A DNA stretch of 64,000 bases from Indibacter alkaliphilus LW1 (GTDB taxonomy: Bacteria > Bacteroidota > Bacteroidia > Cytophagales > Cyclobacteriaceae): NCBI RefSeq assembly GCF_000295935.2, contig NZ_ALWO02000037.1, forward strand, positions 336,259 to 400,258, given 5' to 3'. A program made the translations under genes and the position numbers. Of the stretch, positions 63,446-64,000 are shown one piece after another. The notes under the pieces are model-generated. The model was not told the origin of the DNA, did not search any database, and saw nothing but the letters and a program-made list of their open reading frames with translations. Every line of letters begins with the position of its first letter. Position 1 is the stretch's first letter.

Positions 63446-64000
63446 GTGAGAGTAAGATTGATATTTTCCTTAAAAAACAAAGGTGCTTATTTACCATTTC
63501 ACCATCAGTACATCTTGGCGCAATTCCTCAAGGGGTTAATTGTAAAAGGTGGACGAGAGGAGTTTTTCAACTACAATTACTTCAACTTCTCTGGGCTCAA
63601 AGGTCAGACCAAAGTAAGTAGAAGTGGACTTCATTACTATTCCAGTTTAGTCACATTAGTGCTTTCATCACCCAATGAAGAATTTATCGACTATTTGCTG
63701 GAACAAGTTTTTGAAACCCCAAAAATTGAGTTAGGAAACCTCATCATTTCTCCTGAGTACACTGAACAGGAGTTTGAACCAACATTGGAAGCTTCAAACA
63801 AATTTGTTTGTATTTCTCCACTTGTGCTTCTCACTCCGTCTTTCAATGACGAGTCAGGCAAAAGATTCATCAACCCGGATACAGACGAATTTTCTGACCT
63901 GTTGTATGAATCAACCCTGACAAGAATGGAAAGATCAGGATGGTATTCTCAAGAGCAAATGGAGTCCTTCTACAAGTTTCAGGCAGTACCTGACATGAAT
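63446..64000 (+). CDS. cas6: CRISPR-associated endoribonuclease Cas6 (5' part, cut by window edge)
   Basis: An uninterrupted frame of 185 codons from GTG 63446 to the window end. The N-terminus MRVRLIFSLKNKGAYLPFHHQYILAQFLKG matches the first ferredoxin-like (RRM) domain of Cas6 proteins, including the histidine pair H19-H20 in the loop often used for RNA cleavage. FSGLKGQTKVSRSGLHYYSS and CISPLVLLTPSF also agree with my recollection of Bacteroidota Cas6. The C-terminal glycine-rich RNA-binding loop would lie beyond the window. No repeat array is seen before it. Cas6 cuts pre-crRNA in type I and III systems; some Bacteroidota copies may stand alone. Confidence 0.78.
   Translation, partial: MRVRLIFSLKNKGAYLPFHHQYILAQFLKGLIVKGGREEFFNYNYFNFSGLKGQTKVSRSGLHYYSSLVTLVLSSPNEEFIDYLLEQVFETPKIELGNLIISPEYTEQEFEPTLEASNKFVCISPLVLLTPSFNDESGKRFINPDTDEFSDLLYESTLTRMERSGWYSQEQMESFYKFQAVPDMN

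Noticed and set aside
1-64000. tRNA, rRNA, transposase or integrase genes
   Set aside because: All larger gaps were read for tRNA cloverleaf ends, rRNA-like sequence and terminal inverted repeats; none was found.

Overview
The window reads as a chromosomal segment of an aerobic Bacteroidota bacterium, most likely Cytophagales (Cyclobacteriaceae/Algoriphagus-like). Pointers are: candidate promoters of the Bacteroidota type (TTTG at -33, TAnnTTTG at -7), almost no Shine-Dalgarno sequences, a small histone H1-like protein, a PUR-domain (DUF3276) protein, a sortilin/BNR-type secreted protein, a phosphate-selective-type porin, a LuxC-like acyl-CoA reductase divergent from a ferredoxin, and GatC followed by a lineage-specific membrane/TPR protein. 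I found no rRNA, tRNA, insertion sequence or CRISPR array. Both ends cut genes: thyA on the left and a cas6-type gene on the right.

Layout. 1-4.9 kb: 3' end of thyA, a convergent PabC/IlvE-like aminotransferase, the serine dehydratase beta subunit, and a TolC-HlyD efflux pair closed by a strong terminator. 4.9-8.4 kb is the most accessory-looking part: an AAA ATPase split by an in-frame stop in AT-rich DNA, then a tight three-gene cassette (beta-keto acid cleavage enzyme, NeuD-like acyltransferase, family 2 glycosyltransferase) that looks like a surface-glycan modification unit. 8.5-11.9 kb: overlapping minus-strand operon accC-DUF1015-maf. 12-13.6 kb: an alpha-oxoamine synthase (sphingolipid/sulfonolipid type) with a clear promoter, then a 58-residue histone H1-like gene. 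13.7-25.4 kb: secreted M1 peptidase, sortilin-like protein, DUF2400 protein, LysM/DPBB protein, NfeD protease and M19 dipeptidase.

25.6-35.7 kb is a mostly plus-strand run: truncated hemoglobin, plsC, gatC, an 11-TM/TPR protein, a lone ABC ATPase, PduO-type cobalamin adenosyltransferase, ilvE, a hypothetical protein, prfB with its programmed +1 frameshift, and an MFS transporter. 36-50.6 kb: lysoplasmalogenase, M24, M3 and M20 peptidases, thioesterase, MATE pump, Nudix hydrolase, Lrp regulator, CDF metal transporter, AI-2E transporter and a TPR lipoprotein. 50.6-60 kb on the minus strand: a soluble five-PAS hybrid histidine kinase, porin, aconitase, AtoE-type fatty-acid transporter and acyl-CoA reductase. 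60-64 kb on the plus strand: ferredoxin, PUR protein, second AI-2E transporter, ychF and the partial cas6.

The genes are mainly housekeeping and amino-acid/lipid metabolism, with several peptidases in separate units (M1, M24 and M20 carry signal peptides; M3 and M19 do not), as expected for a protein-degrading heterotroph. The most unusual items are the cas6 at the edge, the glycan cassette, the interrupted AAA ATPase, and a tiny single-TM gene near 47.3 kb that has its own terminator but an internal TGA. Functional calls rest on motif recognition by eye; no database search was run.
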